64,000 nt of DNA from Alteromonas abrolhosensis (GTDB taxonomy: Bacteria; Pseudomonadota; Gammaproteobacteria; Enterobacterales; Alteromonadaceae), in assembly GCF_001953635.1 (NCBI RefSeq), contig NZ_MEJH01000003.1:1019287-1083286 (forward strand), written 5' to 3'. Position numbers and translations under genes: made by a program. The notes beneath the pieces were generated by a model. That model saw only the letters and a list, made by a program, of their open reading frames with translations, did no database searches and had not been told where the DNA came from. This document shows positions 1 to 8,126 of the stretch, piece by piece (positions within the stretch are counted from its first letter, which is position 1; each line of letters starts with the position of its first letter).

Positions 1-171
1 CGTGTGCTTCACGGTACGCTTATGTGTCGCTTTTATGCGTAAATGTCGACTCTCACAATGCATGCATTGCGGCTTTTTAGTGGGCTTTGCCCACACTTCA
101 ATAAAATCATGTCGATGAACACGTTCTATTTCTAACTCACTTATGCCTAAAATAGTACCTGCGTGGGACAT
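1..171 (-). CDS. ISL3-family transposase, N-terminal part (runs off the left edge)
   Basis: Reading leftward from an ATG at 171, 57 codons stay open to the window edge. The product starts MSHAGTILGISELEIERV and contains a CMHC pair followed by basic residues, as in the N-terminal zinc finger of ISL3-family (IS204/IS1001/IS1096/IS1165-type) transposases. The DDE catalytic domain would lie outside the window, so intactness cannot be judged. A GGAGAG ribosome binding site lies just before the ATG. The family call rests on recognition of this N-terminal pattern. Confidence 0.7.
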   Translation of the reverse strand, partial: MSHAGTILGISELEIERVHRHDFIEVWAKPTKKPQCMHCESRHLRIKATHKRTVKHT

Positions 172-247
172 CTGTACTCTCCATTAAATGATTCTTCGCA
201 AAATCAGTTTAATGAATGCGGATGTCCCCCGTTAATGATGAAGAGCC
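1..247 (-). mobile_element. End of an ISL3-like insertion sequence
   Basis: The transposase fragment begins 76 bp from a sequence that reads GGCTCTTCATCATTAACG on the minus strand, starting at 247. A GGCTCTTC-like tip is typical of ISL3-family terminal inverted repeats, so 247 is a likely element boundary. The matching inverted repeat and the 8-bp target duplication cannot be tested because the other end is outside the window. Confidence 0.5.
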
Positions 248-378
248 AACTTACGTTACTTTTGATATTTGGTTTGTTTTTCTGCGTACCCTTTCCGTAC
301 CCTTATACAGCAGTAAATTTCGCTTAATAAAAGAGTGCATAGTTGTATATAGACTCTTAAATATTCTTAGCGCAAGGA

Positions 379-558
379 CTAGTTGGTTTTAAAGCTCAAG
401 GTATCGAAAAGCATTAATAACGAACCTGCCATAAATAACCATACTCCAACTGTTGCATACAAGCTGAAGGCTGGCAAAAATAGCGTACTTCCCCAAAAAA
501 AGCATAAACAAGCCGCTACGCTTAACTTATTTTTTTGTACTCGTTCCACGATAGTCAT
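379..558 (-). CDS. Small YrhK-like inner-membrane protein
   Basis: A 59-residue protein starting MTIVERVQKNKLSVAACL. It has two hydrophobic segments (about residues 13-30 and 35-53), separated by a short loop with the pattern FLPAFSLYATVGVWLFMAGS. This resembles YrhK-domain proteins, which are short two-helix membrane proteins of unknown role. A GAGGA ribosome binding site lies ahead of the ATG, which is 13 bp after the stop of the carboxymuconolactone-decarboxylase-like gene on the same strand, so the two are probably one transcript. The opposite strand is also open here, but it has no start signal or recognisable protein. Confidence 0.6.
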   Translation of the reverse strand: MTIVERVQKNKLSVAACLCFFWGSTLFLPAFSLYATVGVWLFMAGSLLMLFDTLSFKTN

Positions 559-571
559 TTTTACGTTTTCC

Positions 572-1027
572 TCAGTATCTTATTGGAGGTTGAAACTGAA
601 GGCTCACCGAGATGCGATTCCAACTGTTAATTTGAAGTATGATAGAAGTGAGTTCTATCAAGCCTTGCTTCCCAATCACACCTTCTAATCTGCTGTACAT
701 TTCGTCAGTAATCGTGGAAGTGTGAATGAGCGTTAGCGCTTCGGTCCATTCAAGCGCCGCTCGTTCTTCAGGGGTAAAGCAATGCAGCTCCCTCCATGCA
801 GACAAAACATCAAGTCTCTCCTGATTTTCTCCAGCTTCTCGCGCTTCTTCAGCGTGCATATGCTGGCAAAAGCCACATTGATTGATTTGTGACGCGCGAA
901 GGGTTACCAGATGTATGAGTTTATGGCTGAGTGTGCTTCCGTGTAAAGGCTTCGCTAAGCCAGTGAGGTGTTCAAGAATATGGGGATATTCAGAGTACAG
1001 TTCAGATTGTGTAATGCGTTTATTCAT
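572..1027 (-). CDS. Carboxymuconolactone decarboxylase/AhpD-family protein
   Basis: A 151-residue cytoplasmic protein with the AhpD-like active-site motif CGFCQHMH (about residues 52-59), inside the conserved run beginning LVTLRASQINQC. Members with this CxxC...H motif act as thiol-dependent peroxidase or alkylhydroperoxidase partners; the sequence does not show the substrate. The start has a clear AAGGAGATCACT leader. It follows the AraC regulator gene by 48 bp and precedes the YrhK-like gene by 13 bp, all on the minus strand, so the three probably form one unit. Confidence 0.85.
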   Translation of the reverse strand: MNKRITQSELYSEYPHILEHLTGLAKPLHGSTLSHKLIHLVTLRASQINQCGFCQHMHAEEAREAGENQERLDVLSAWRELHCFTPEERAALEWTEALTLIHTSTITDEMYSRLEGVIGKQGLIELTSIILQINSWNRISVSLQFQPPIRY

Positions 1028-1075
1028 AGTGATCTCCTTTAAATTAAGGAGAACTATAAGGGCTAGGTGTCTTGC

Positions 1076-1888
1076 TTAATTGTAAATTTGCGACAACTTT
1101 CGTTTTCTATACTGAAGGGGCGTTTCTAGTGCAAAAGTGCTAAACGAATGCGTAAAGTGCGCTTGGTCGAAGTAACCGCAGGCTAGGGCAACGTGGCTGA
1201 GCTCCACAGTATCTGTGGCAAGCAGCGCTCGTGCTTGGCGTATCTGTGCAAATTGATACAGCTTATTAGGTGAGAAGCCAAAATTTGCGCGGAATTGGCG
1301 TTCAAGCGTTCTTCTGCTCACGCCAAATTGATCTGCAAGACGTTGCGGAGGTACCAGTAAGCTCATCGACTGATAAAGCATGCGCTCCCATTTCTGAAAT
1401 GCACCATCACTATTTTCTGCTAGCTCAATCAGCCAACGCTGTATTGCTAAGCACTGCCGGCTAATAGTTTTTCCAATAAGATAGGCTTGCAGTCGTTGAT
1501 AGGAGTCACGCTGCTTTACCATAGCCAATGCGATGTCGATTTGTTGGTTTTTACTGTCGTCGAATGTTAGACCAAATAAACATTTCAACGCGCCAGGTCT
1601 AAACCTTATGCTAATTTGCCTACAGGCAAGTTCCCACGGCATGGCGCAGACTTGCGTATGGTAAAATAATTTGGCTTCACAATTTGTTTGAGAGATGTAG
1701 AAAGTCAAACTTGCCCCAGCATCGGGATAAAACTTTTCGTTTAGCGTAGTAGCCGAACCTTCTACGTTATCAATAACCCATATACATTGTACAAACCGTT
1801 TTATGGAAGTGGCAGGGGTCACGAAACCAATATCAATCTGCTTAAAGCTAGCAGCAGGAATAATTTCGTTGTTGGCTGAATCGTCCAT
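1076..1888 (-). CDS. AraC-family transcriptional regulator
   Basis: A 270-residue regulator. The C-terminal third holds two helix-turn-helix units typical of AraC/XylS proteins: about residues 190-215 (RLADQFGVSRRTLERQFRANFGFSP) and the second helix pair ending VALACGYFDQAHFTHSF. The N-terminal half lacks a recognisable cupin ligand motif and resembles the DUF6597-type sensor domain. It lies directly upstream of the AhpD-like gene on the same strand and may control it and itself. The effector is unknown. Confidence 0.88.
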   Translation of the reverse strand: MDDSANNEIIPAASFKQIDIGFVTPATSIKRFVQCIWVIDNVEGSATTLNEKFYPDAGASLTFYISQTNCEAKLFYHTQVCAMPWELACRQISIRFRPGALKCLFGLTFDDSKNQQIDIALAMVKQRDSYQRLQAYLIGKTISRQCLAIQRWLIELAENSDGAFQKWERMLYQSMSLLVPPQRLADQFGVSRRTLERQFRANFGFSPNKLYQFAQIRQARALLATDTVELSHVALACGYFDQAHFTHSFSTFALETPLQYRKRKLSQIYN

Positions 1889-1953
1889 AAACGTTAGTTG
1901 CGAATCTAGAGTTAAGTCGATATAGCTTTATATTACCTTTGTCGCGGACTGCA

Positions 1954-2835
1954 TCAAGATAAAGTTTTACGTTTAGTTAGCGTAGCCACGCAAAAATTTG
2001 TTATTGAGTTCACCACGGCTTCAGCACATTCAATTTGCGGATAGTGCCCGATTTTATTGAGCTCAATCACGTCTGTGTTGGAAATAAGTTCTTTGTACCG
2101 CGCCACCATATGCGCGCCAGAGATTGGGTCAGCCATGCCTGCGGTTAGTCGAAGAGGGACATTGGCATTTTGCAGAGCACTTACCCAGCGCTCTCGATAT
2201 TGTTTACGCTGCTTCATATAGTCCAAAAGCAAGTGCATGTATTTGTGACCATTATTTGTACTGATAAGTGTCCAAAAATCATCGATGTCTTGATCTGAAG
2301 GTGGTGTGTTTGGGCCAAATATATTGTGCATGCTTTTTCGAATTGCATTCTTGTTTAAAAAGCGAATAAGTAGGCCACCAATTGGAGAGAGCAGCAGCTT
2401 TTGAATGAGTAGTGCACGATGTGTCTCAGGAAAAAGGCCACCGTTAAGTAAGTGCAGCGATTCGATGCGAAAGGCAAGATTGTTTTCCAGTTGCTGCGCC
2501 ATCATTTCTTGGGCAACCGTATCACCGTAATCGTGAGATAGCACATGGGCACTTGTAATGCCTAAATGCCTTATTACTTCACTTATCGTGGCGGCTTGCT
2601 CTTTAATTAAGTATTTTTTTGGGGCCTTATCGCTAAAACCAAACCCCGGCATATCGAGCGTCACGCAGTGAAACAGATTTGTAAGCGCTGGCCACATTCT
2701 AGCCCAATCAAAACTTGCAGTGGGGTATCCGTGAATGAGTAATAGTACTGGTCCAGTACCTTCTGCCTTGTAAAAAACTTGCTGACCGTCGACGGTTAAA
2801 AAGTGGCCGGAACTTCGCCATTGTGAAAGTTGCAT
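1954..2835 (-). CDS. Alpha/beta hydrolase, haloalkane dehalogenase/epoxide hydrolase-like
   Basis: A 293-residue single-domain alpha/beta hydrolase. The oxyanion motif HGYPTASFDW is near residue 35. The nucleophile elbow reads SHDYGD, placing aspartate rather than serine at the nucleophile position, as in haloalkane dehalogenases, epoxide hydrolases and related enzymes. The late GHYPQIE motif supplies the catalytic histidine. No signal peptide is visible, so it is cytoplasmic. An AAGGCG ribosome binding site precedes the ATG. The substrate cannot be told from sequence; it is separated from neighbours by 65-150 bp and is probably its own unit. Confidence 0.8.
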   Translation of the reverse strand: MQLSQWRSSGHFLTVDGQQVFYKAEGTGPVLLLIHGYPTASFDWARMWPALTNLFHCVTLDMPGFGFSDKAPKKYLIKEQAATISEVIRHLGITSAHVLSHDYGDTVAQEMMAQQLENNLAFRIESLHLLNGGLFPETHRALLIQKLLLSPIGGLLIRFLNKNAIRKSMHNIFGPNTPPSDQDIDDFWTLISTNNGHKYMHLLLDYMKQRKQYRERWVSALQNANVPLRLTAGMADPISGAHMVARYKELISNTDVIELNKIGHYPQIECAEAVVNSITNFCVATLTKRKTLS

Positions 2836-2898
2836 TTCTACACGCCTTGTTATTCTTTTGTATTTAGCTTGCCCAGCCTTTGGATTTAGGTCTGTCGT

Positions 2899-2927
2899 GA
2901 GTGCGACATTTTAATAATGCCGCACTC
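2899..2927. terminator. Hairpin between kinase and hydrolase genes
   Basis: GAGTGCG and CGCACTC pair across a loop with an additional CATT/AATG inner stem. It lies just downstream of the histidine kinase gene on the minus strand. There is no thymine run after it, so it may be a weak or Rho-assisted terminator or only a hairpin. Confidence 0.3.
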
Positions 2928-2984
2928 TACGCAAGGAATTGATAACGCTGGGGTAGGTAGTGAAGAAGGAAAAGAAGTAGAGCG

Positions 2985-4337
2985 TTAGCTTTCAACTGGA
3001 ATGCAGACCGTCACTGTTGTCCCTTCACCTGGAGAAGATTTGAGCCCAATTTCACCTTTAAATTTTTGCCTAACCAAATTGTATAAAATATTCAAACCTA
3101 GCCCTGTGCCTCCCTTGTCTCGGGCTGTAGTGTAAAAAGGCTCGAACACCTTTTTGTGTAAGTTTTCAGGAATGCCTTTACCGTTATCTTGAACGCTGAT
3201 AACAATGCCTTTATCTGTTCTACTACAGCTCACTGATACTCTATTTACGTCGTTATTTACGGATGGCCCAAAGGCATGGCGCTGTGCGTTAGAGATTAGA
3301 TTGGTCAGCAATTGGGCGATGATTCCAGGGCATGTGGTAATAACCAAATTGGGTGTTACATCTATGCTCAGCTCTATTTGTTCTTTGCGAAGCATAGGTT
3401 TTAAAGGGTTACAGACACGAGGAATGTATTCGTCCAGTGCAATTTCTTCGATTTCCAGCGACGTTTGATCTGCGGAAGTCCGTTTAAAATCCTGAACCAG
3501 ATTTGCTGCTCGCATGAGGCTTGTTTCGGCTAAATTTAATCCCTCAGAGCATATGGCTTCAAAGTCTTTAAAGCCTTGCTCGGTTAGCTCTTCATTTTCG
3601 AAGTCGCGATAAATATTGCTCAACTCTTCCTTACAGTTACTCACCGAAGTTAATGCAATGCCAAGCGGCGTGTTAACCTCATGTGCTATTCCAGCCACTA
3701 GGTTACCTAACGCCGCCATTTTTTCTGACTCAACAAGTTTTTCTTGGGCAGCTTCGAGCTCAGCCGTACGGTCTTTCACCTTTTGCTCAAGGGTTTGATT
3801 GGCTTCAATGAGTTTTTGTTCGTAATCTGCACGCTCGTTGGCACTCACTGCTCGCCCATAGAGGTCGGCTAATGAAGCGGCAAACACCACTTCATCGGCA
3901 TGCCATTCTCGGGCTTCGCCTTGATGTTCACAGCAAATTATTCCAATCATTTTTCCACGGTGGCGAATAGGGACGTCCAGCATGGAACTGATGCCCAATG
4001 GTGTTAAATATACTTCAGCAAATTCAAAGGTTGCTACATCGGTTAAAGCGTCGTGAGCGGCGATGGTGCGTTCTGAGTCTAACGCCTCGAAATAGTGAGG
4101 AAAGTCTTTGCGCGTAAGTACTAAGCTTTCATGGTCAAGGTCGTTACCCTTGTCGATAAGCAATGTGCATTGAACCAACGTTTGCTTTTCATCATACAGC
4201 CAGATACCAGCACGAGTAATTTCCAAGCCTTCACATACAGAGTTGATAATAAGTCTGGAAGCTACGTCCAATTCACCTTTATCAATATCTGCGCTTTGGC
4301 TAACACGTAGTAAAATTAACTCTAACGTCTCTTTCAT
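2985..4337 (-). CDS. GAF-domain sensor histidine kinase
   Basis: A 450-residue soluble kinase. Residues about 20-165 form a GAF sensor domain, about 170-208 a coiled coil, and about 210-285 a dimerisation domain with the phosphoacceptor His219 in GIAHEVNTPLG. The C-terminal ATPase domain shows the N box (LISNAQRHAFG), the G1 box (DNGKGIPE) and GTGLGLNILYNLV. There is no transmembrane segment, so it senses an internal signal. Its ATG overlaps the stop of the REC/HD-GYP regulator gene by 4 bp (ATGA), indicating translational coupling and a cognate pair. Confidence 0.93.
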   Translation of the reverse strand: MKETLELILLRVSQSADIDKGELDVASRLIINSVCEGLEITRAGIWLYDEKQTLVQCTLLIDKGNDLDHESLVLTRKDFPHYFEALDSERTIAAHDALTDVATFEFAEVYLTPLGISSMLDVPIRHRGKMIGIICCEHQGEAREWHADEVVFAASLADLYGRAVSANERADYEQKLIEANQTLEQKVKDRTAELEAAQEKLVESEKMAALGNLVAGIAHEVNTPLGIALTSVSNCKEELSNIYRDFENEELTEQGFKDFEAICSEGLNLAETSLMRAANLVQDFKRTSADQTSLEIEEIALDEYIPRVCNPLKPMLRKEQIELSIDVTPNLVITTCPGIIAQLLTNLISNAQRHAFGPSVNNDVNRVSVSCSRTDKGIVISVQDNGKGIPENLHKKVFEPFYTTARDKGGTGLGLNILYNLVRQKFKGEIGLKSSPGEGTTVTVCIPVES

Positions 4338-5863
4338 TCATCTTCGTCCGGTTCTGTGGCACGAATTTCAAGGATTTTGTCGAAGTGCTCTATCATGATA
4401 TGGGTGATTAACGGGTCAAACTGTTTACCCGCATTTTCGTGAAGGTAGGCTTTTACTTCTTCTGGGCTCCAGGCAGGCTTATAACAACGCTTAGAGAGTA
4501 GGGCGTCTACCACGTCGACAATCGCCATAATGCGACCTTCAACAGGAATATCGTCACCGGCTAGTCCTTCCGGGTAACCTTGTCCATCCCAGCGCTCGTG
4601 GTGGGTTTTGGCAATAATGGCGCCCATTTTGGCAACAATACGGTCTGAGCCCGCAAGGAGCTCGTAGCCTTTTTGGGCGTGGGTCTTCATTATTTCCCAC
4701 TCTTCAGGAGTAAGCTTACCTGGCTTGTGTAAGATCGTTTCAGGAATACTGATTTTCCCTACATCGTGAAGTGCCGCAGAATAACGTATTGTCTCTATAA
4801 ATTCCTTGCTCATATGGAGCTTTTCCGACAGGAATTCAGTCATTAGAATTACCCGTCTTACATGGCCGCCGGTTTCTTTGCTGCGCATTTCGATAGCGTC
4901 GCTCAGCACCATAATGAGCTCTTTCTGGGTTTTTTGAATATCTTCTTTTTGCGTTAGGTTCTGGAAAATAACCGCTACATTAGACGCAAACATTTCTAAG
5001 GTTTTTCGTTGCAGGGCGTCTAGTGGATGCTCAAGTTTTACATACAAAATATTGTGGCTATCTTCACCCGTTGGATAGTAGCCGATGAATAGATCGTTAG
5101 ACTGGTAGTGGCATTTGCTTTCTAGAACTTGTTTAATTTCTTCTTCGATAGTTTCAGGAATTCGACTAGAAATCCCAGGCTCACACAGACCCACTAAATC
5201 GCCACTAGCACCAAGCACAGTCATGGTTGTGTCACCATACAAATCGGTATGTTGCGTGGTCAAATACAGCACAGAATTATTTAGGTTTAGTAAAGTTAGT
5301 GTTTGCTTCAATACCGCGGTGCCGAATTGAGCCAAAGATTGGCTGGCCAATACGGACGACGACGATTTAAGCACGTCTTCCATACCGCGTTTGCCTTGCT
5401 CTATCGTTTGTATATCGCGATATGATCTGATCGCTGTGTACACACAGGATTTGAGCTTTAACGACGATAACTCTGTTTTCGCCTTGTAATCATTAATATC
5501 GTAACGCCTGATCACGTCTTCTTCAGGCGCTTGACCTGGCTGACCTGTACGCAGGATTAGGCGCGCTGTATGGTTGTTTAGTTCGTTGCGAATAGCATCA
5601 ACTAAATTCAGCCCCGCGTCGTCGGTTTCCATCACCACATCAACAAAAGCCAGGGCAATATCAGGGTGGGTTTTAAAAAGAGCTAAGCCTTCAGCGCCGC
5701 TGTGTGCAGATAGAAATTCAACACCACGTGACTCAAAACTGAATTTTCGAAGGGTAAGTTTAGTGACATCATGCACGCCTTCTTCATCGTCAATAATGGC
5801 TATTTTCCATGGAGCTAGGCGAGAGGTAGATTGTTCTGTTTTTGACTTCTTAAATAACGACAT
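4334..5863 (-). CDS. Response regulator with REC, DUF3369 and HD-GYP domains
   Basis: A 509-residue protein. Residues about 20-145 are a receiver domain with the acidic pair DDEE (25-28), phosphoacceptor Asp75 in FVDVVM, and LRTGQ. The middle (about 160-305) matches DUF3369, a GAF-like sensor region. The C-terminal part is an HD-GYP domain with HDVGK, HHERWDGQGYPEG and DVVDAL motifs, so cyclic di-GMP hydrolysis is expected. It is the first gene of a two-gene operon with the GAF kinase, overlapping it by 4 bp. This fits a RpfG-like output arm. Confidence 0.93.
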   Translation of the reverse strand: MSLFKKSKTEQSTSRLAPWKIAIIDDEEGVHDVTKLTLRKFSFESRGVEFLSAHSGAEGLALFKTHPDIALAFVDVVMETDDAGLNLVDAIRNELNNHTARLILRTGQPGQAPEEDVIRRYDINDYKAKTELSSLKLKSCVYTAIRSYRDIQTIEQGKRGMEDVLKSSSSVLASQSLAQFGTAVLKQTLTLLNLNNSVLYLTTQHTDLYGDTTMTVLGASGDLVGLCEPGISSRIPETIEEEIKQVLESKCHYQSNDLFIGYYPTGEDSHNILYVKLEHPLDALQRKTLEMFASNVAVIFQNLTQKEDIQKTQKELIMVLSDAIEMRSKETGGHVRRVILMTEFLSEKLHMSKEFIETIRYSAALHDVGKISIPETILHKPGKLTPEEWEIMKTHAQKGYELLAGSDRIVAKMGAIIAKTHHERWDGQGYPEGLAGDDIPVEGRIMAIVDVVDALLSKRCYKPAWSPEEVKAYLHENAGKQFDPLITHIMIEHFDKILEIRATEPDEDE

Positions 5864-6138
5864 ACGTAGCGCTATAAACGTTAAGATACATTAAACGTAA
5901 GCCACAAACTTCATTCTCGCAAATGAACTCTCTAAGATTTAATCTAAAGTTCAACCTTGCGTTAATACTAAAGAATAAGCATGAAACTCAAGTTACTTTA
6001 TAGGTCGTTATGGATCGTCGTTGCATATACATAACTATAAAAACAAACAATCTGAATTACGTTTCATGCCTATTGAAGACCCTCTTCCTCATGTTTACTC
6101 TAAATTAACTAGTTCAATAACCGCCTGTAAGGAAGTGT

Positions 6139-6810
6139 ATGAGTTTTGCGGAATTTGCAGCATCAAGAAAGAGTGTGCGCGGGTTTACTAAACAGCCTGT
6201 TACAAAGGAAACGGTAGACGCCATTATCAACGCGGCGAAGTGGGCGCCCTCGTCATACAACACGCAGACTTGGAAAATTCATGCTGTAACAGGCGATGTG
6301 CTAGATAAGATTCGTGAGGGCAACACCAAAAATACACTGGAAGGCAAACCGCATGTGCGAGATTTTCCTTATAAAGAGGATTACGAAGGTATTCATCGAC
6401 AACGTCAAATTGATGTGGCTATTCAGTTGTTCGACGTAATGGGGATAGCGCGCGAAGATAAAGAGAAAAGAATGGATTGGATGATGCGTGGCTTCAGACA
6501 GTTCGATGCACCAGTTTCTTTAGTCCTAACCTATGATAAGTCTTTGGAGCCTGCCGGAATAACGCAGTTTGGCTTAGGGTCGCTAGCGTATGGGATTGTG
6601 CTAGCAGCGTGGGATCTTGGTCTTGGGTGTGTTATCAATGGTCAAGGCATAATGCAGTCTGATGTGGTACATAAGTACGCCAATATTCCCGATGATGAAG
6701 CCATAATGATTTGCATTGCATTAGGCTACCCCGACCCGGAGTTTCCTGCCAATGAAGTTCGTTCAACCCGCGCCGATAATACTGAATTCGTGACCTACCA
6801 CGGTTTCTAA
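6139..6810 (+). CDS. Nitroreductase-family flavoprotein
   Basis: A 223-residue FMN-dependent nitroreductase-fold protein. The N-terminal SRKSVRGFTKQPV and the following WAPSSYNTQTWK motif bind FMN phosphate; the LGLGCVINGQG region and the terminal IALGYPD complete the pattern. Such enzymes reduce nitroaromatics, quinones or enones with NAD(P)H. An AAGGAAG ribosome binding site precedes the ATG. It is convergent with the old yellow enzyme gene and shares a terminator hairpin with it, so co-regulation is not implied. Confidence 0.88.
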   Translation: MSFAEFAASRKSVRGFTKQPVTKETVDAIINAAKWAPSSYNTQTWKIHAVTGDVLDKIREGNTKNTLEGKPHVRDFPYKEDYEGIHRQRQIDVAIQLFDVMGIAREDKEKRMDWMMRGFRQFDAPVSLVLTYDKSLEPAGITQFGLGSLAYGIVLAAWDLGLGCVINGQGIMQSDVVHKYANIPDDEAIMICIALGYPDPEFPANEVRSTRADNTEFVTYHGF

Positions 6811-6874
6811 TATTCTGGCTTATAGCCAGTTTGTAGAAAGGTAAATAACGACTTAGCCCACCAAGCAGATATAG

Positions 6875-6908
6875 AAAGACAGCAAAGCTTAACAACTTTG
6901 CTGTCTTC
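6875..6908. terminator. Shared terminator between convergent genes
   Basis: An 11-bp perfect stem, AGACAGCAAAG paired with CTTTGCTGTCT around an 8-base loop, sits between the nitroreductase stop and the old yellow enzyme stop. A T-rich tract follows on the minus-strand reading; the plus-strand side is weaker. Confidence 0.6.
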
Positions 6909-6918
6909 TGGCGGCTAG

Positions 6919-8025
6919 TTATCTTTCATCTGAGGGTGCGTAGCGCTCTAACCAGTGAGCGTAAGGCGCAGGCATTACCCAAGACGGCTTTTCAACGCCT
7001 AGCTTTTTAGCTGCAAAGTAAGTCCAATGTGGGTTGGTAAGGTGCATTCTGCCTACCATAACTACGTCTAGTTGTTGGTTTTCAACCGTATCGTTGGCAA
7101 GTTCTGGCGTATCTACCCCCCAAGCGGTTGCAACCGGAATATCGGCTTCATCACGCACTCTTTTTGCAATTGGAGCAAGGAAAGCCGGGCCCCAAGGAAT
7201 ATTAGCGTCAGGAATATTAAAGCCAACGCTTACACTTACGAAGTCAGCTCCAATTTCTTTGAACTGTTTGATAAGCTCAATAGACTCGCTTAGCGTCTGT
7301 TCATCATCGCCATCGTATTCAATAACACCAAAGCGAACGGTAAGCGGAAGATTTTCGGGCCACACTGCACGCACGGCGCTCAGTGTTTCTAGTAGAAATC
7401 TCCCCCGACCTTGTGCATCACCACCGTATTCGTCGGTGCGCTTATTGGCGTGTTTTGAAAAAAAGCTCTGTGCTAAATAGCCGTGGGCGAAGTGAAGTTC
7501 AAGCCACTCAAACCCTGCTTCAAGTGCGCGCTGGGCACCTTTAACAAAGTCGCTCTTAACACGCTCAATGTCGGCCTTGGTCATTTCCGTAGGCGTAACA
7601 GGCAAATGTGCGCCAAAGGCCTGTGCCGATGGCCCAATAGGCTGCCAACCTTTTTCATCAGTGGGTTGAATGTGGTCGTCGCCTTCCCACGGGCGATTGG
7701 CACTGGCTTTTCGACCTGCATGGGCAATCTGAATGCCTGCTACAGCGCCCTGGCTTTTTATGCGTTCAGCAATATTTTTCAAGCCCTCAACGTGCTCATC
7801 TTTCCAAATGCCCAAGCAATTAGGAGTGATACGTCCTTCTGGAGATACGGCGGTTGCTTCTACAATTACAAGCCCTGCGCCGCCGCGTGCGAATGATTGG
7901 TAGTTTGCTTCATGCCACTGATTAGTAAATCCATCTTCTGCAGAATATTGGCACATAGGAGGCACTGCAATACGATTGCGAAGCGTCACGTCTTTTAATG
8001 AAAATTGTTCAAATAGTGCAGTCAT
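6919..8025 (-). CDS. Old yellow enzyme, NADPH dehydrogenase (YqjM/NamA-like)
   Basis: A 368-residue FMN-dependent ene-reductase. The N-terminal RIAVPPMCQYSAEDGF carries the class-specific cysteine of the YqjM subgroup. The substrate-binding site is in LHFAHGYLAQSFFS, with the HxxH/N arrangement, and VMVGRMHLTNP near the end binds the FMN phosphate. It reduces activated C=C bonds such as enals, enones and N-ethylmaleimide. It is third in a probable minus-strand series after the DJ-1-like and YqhD-like genes (101-bp gap), consistent with electrophile detoxification. Confidence 0.9.
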   Translation of the reverse strand: MTALFEQFSLKDVTLRNRIAVPPMCQYSAEDGFTNQWHEANYQSFARGGAGLVIVEATAVSPEGRITPNCLGIWKDEHVEGLKNIAERIKSQGAVAGIQIAHAGRKASANRPWEGDDHIQPTDEKGWQPIGPSAQAFGAHLPVTPTEMTKADIERVKSDFVKGAQRALEAGFEWLELHFAHGYLAQSFFSKHANKRTDEYGGDAQGRGRFLLETLSAVRAVWPENLPLTVRFGVIEYDGDDEQTLSESIELIKQFKEIGADFVSVSVGFNIPDANIPWGPAFLAPIAKRVRDEADIPVATAWGVDTPELANDTVENQQLDVVMVGRMHLTNPHWTYFAAKKLGVEKPSWVMPAPYAHWLERYAPSDER

Positions 8026-8126
8026 GTTTGCTCTTTATTTTGAATGAGAATAACAAGTACCCAGCAAAACGCTGAGCACTTAACTATTTAAAAGGCACAT
8101 GTACTTATCGCCATATGCTGCTGAAA

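Noticed and set aside
383-688. A 101-codon open frame on the plus strand
   Set aside because: It runs opposite the YrhK-like gene and the end of the AhpD-like gene, has no ribosome binding site and its product resembles nothing; the minus-strand genes explain the region.
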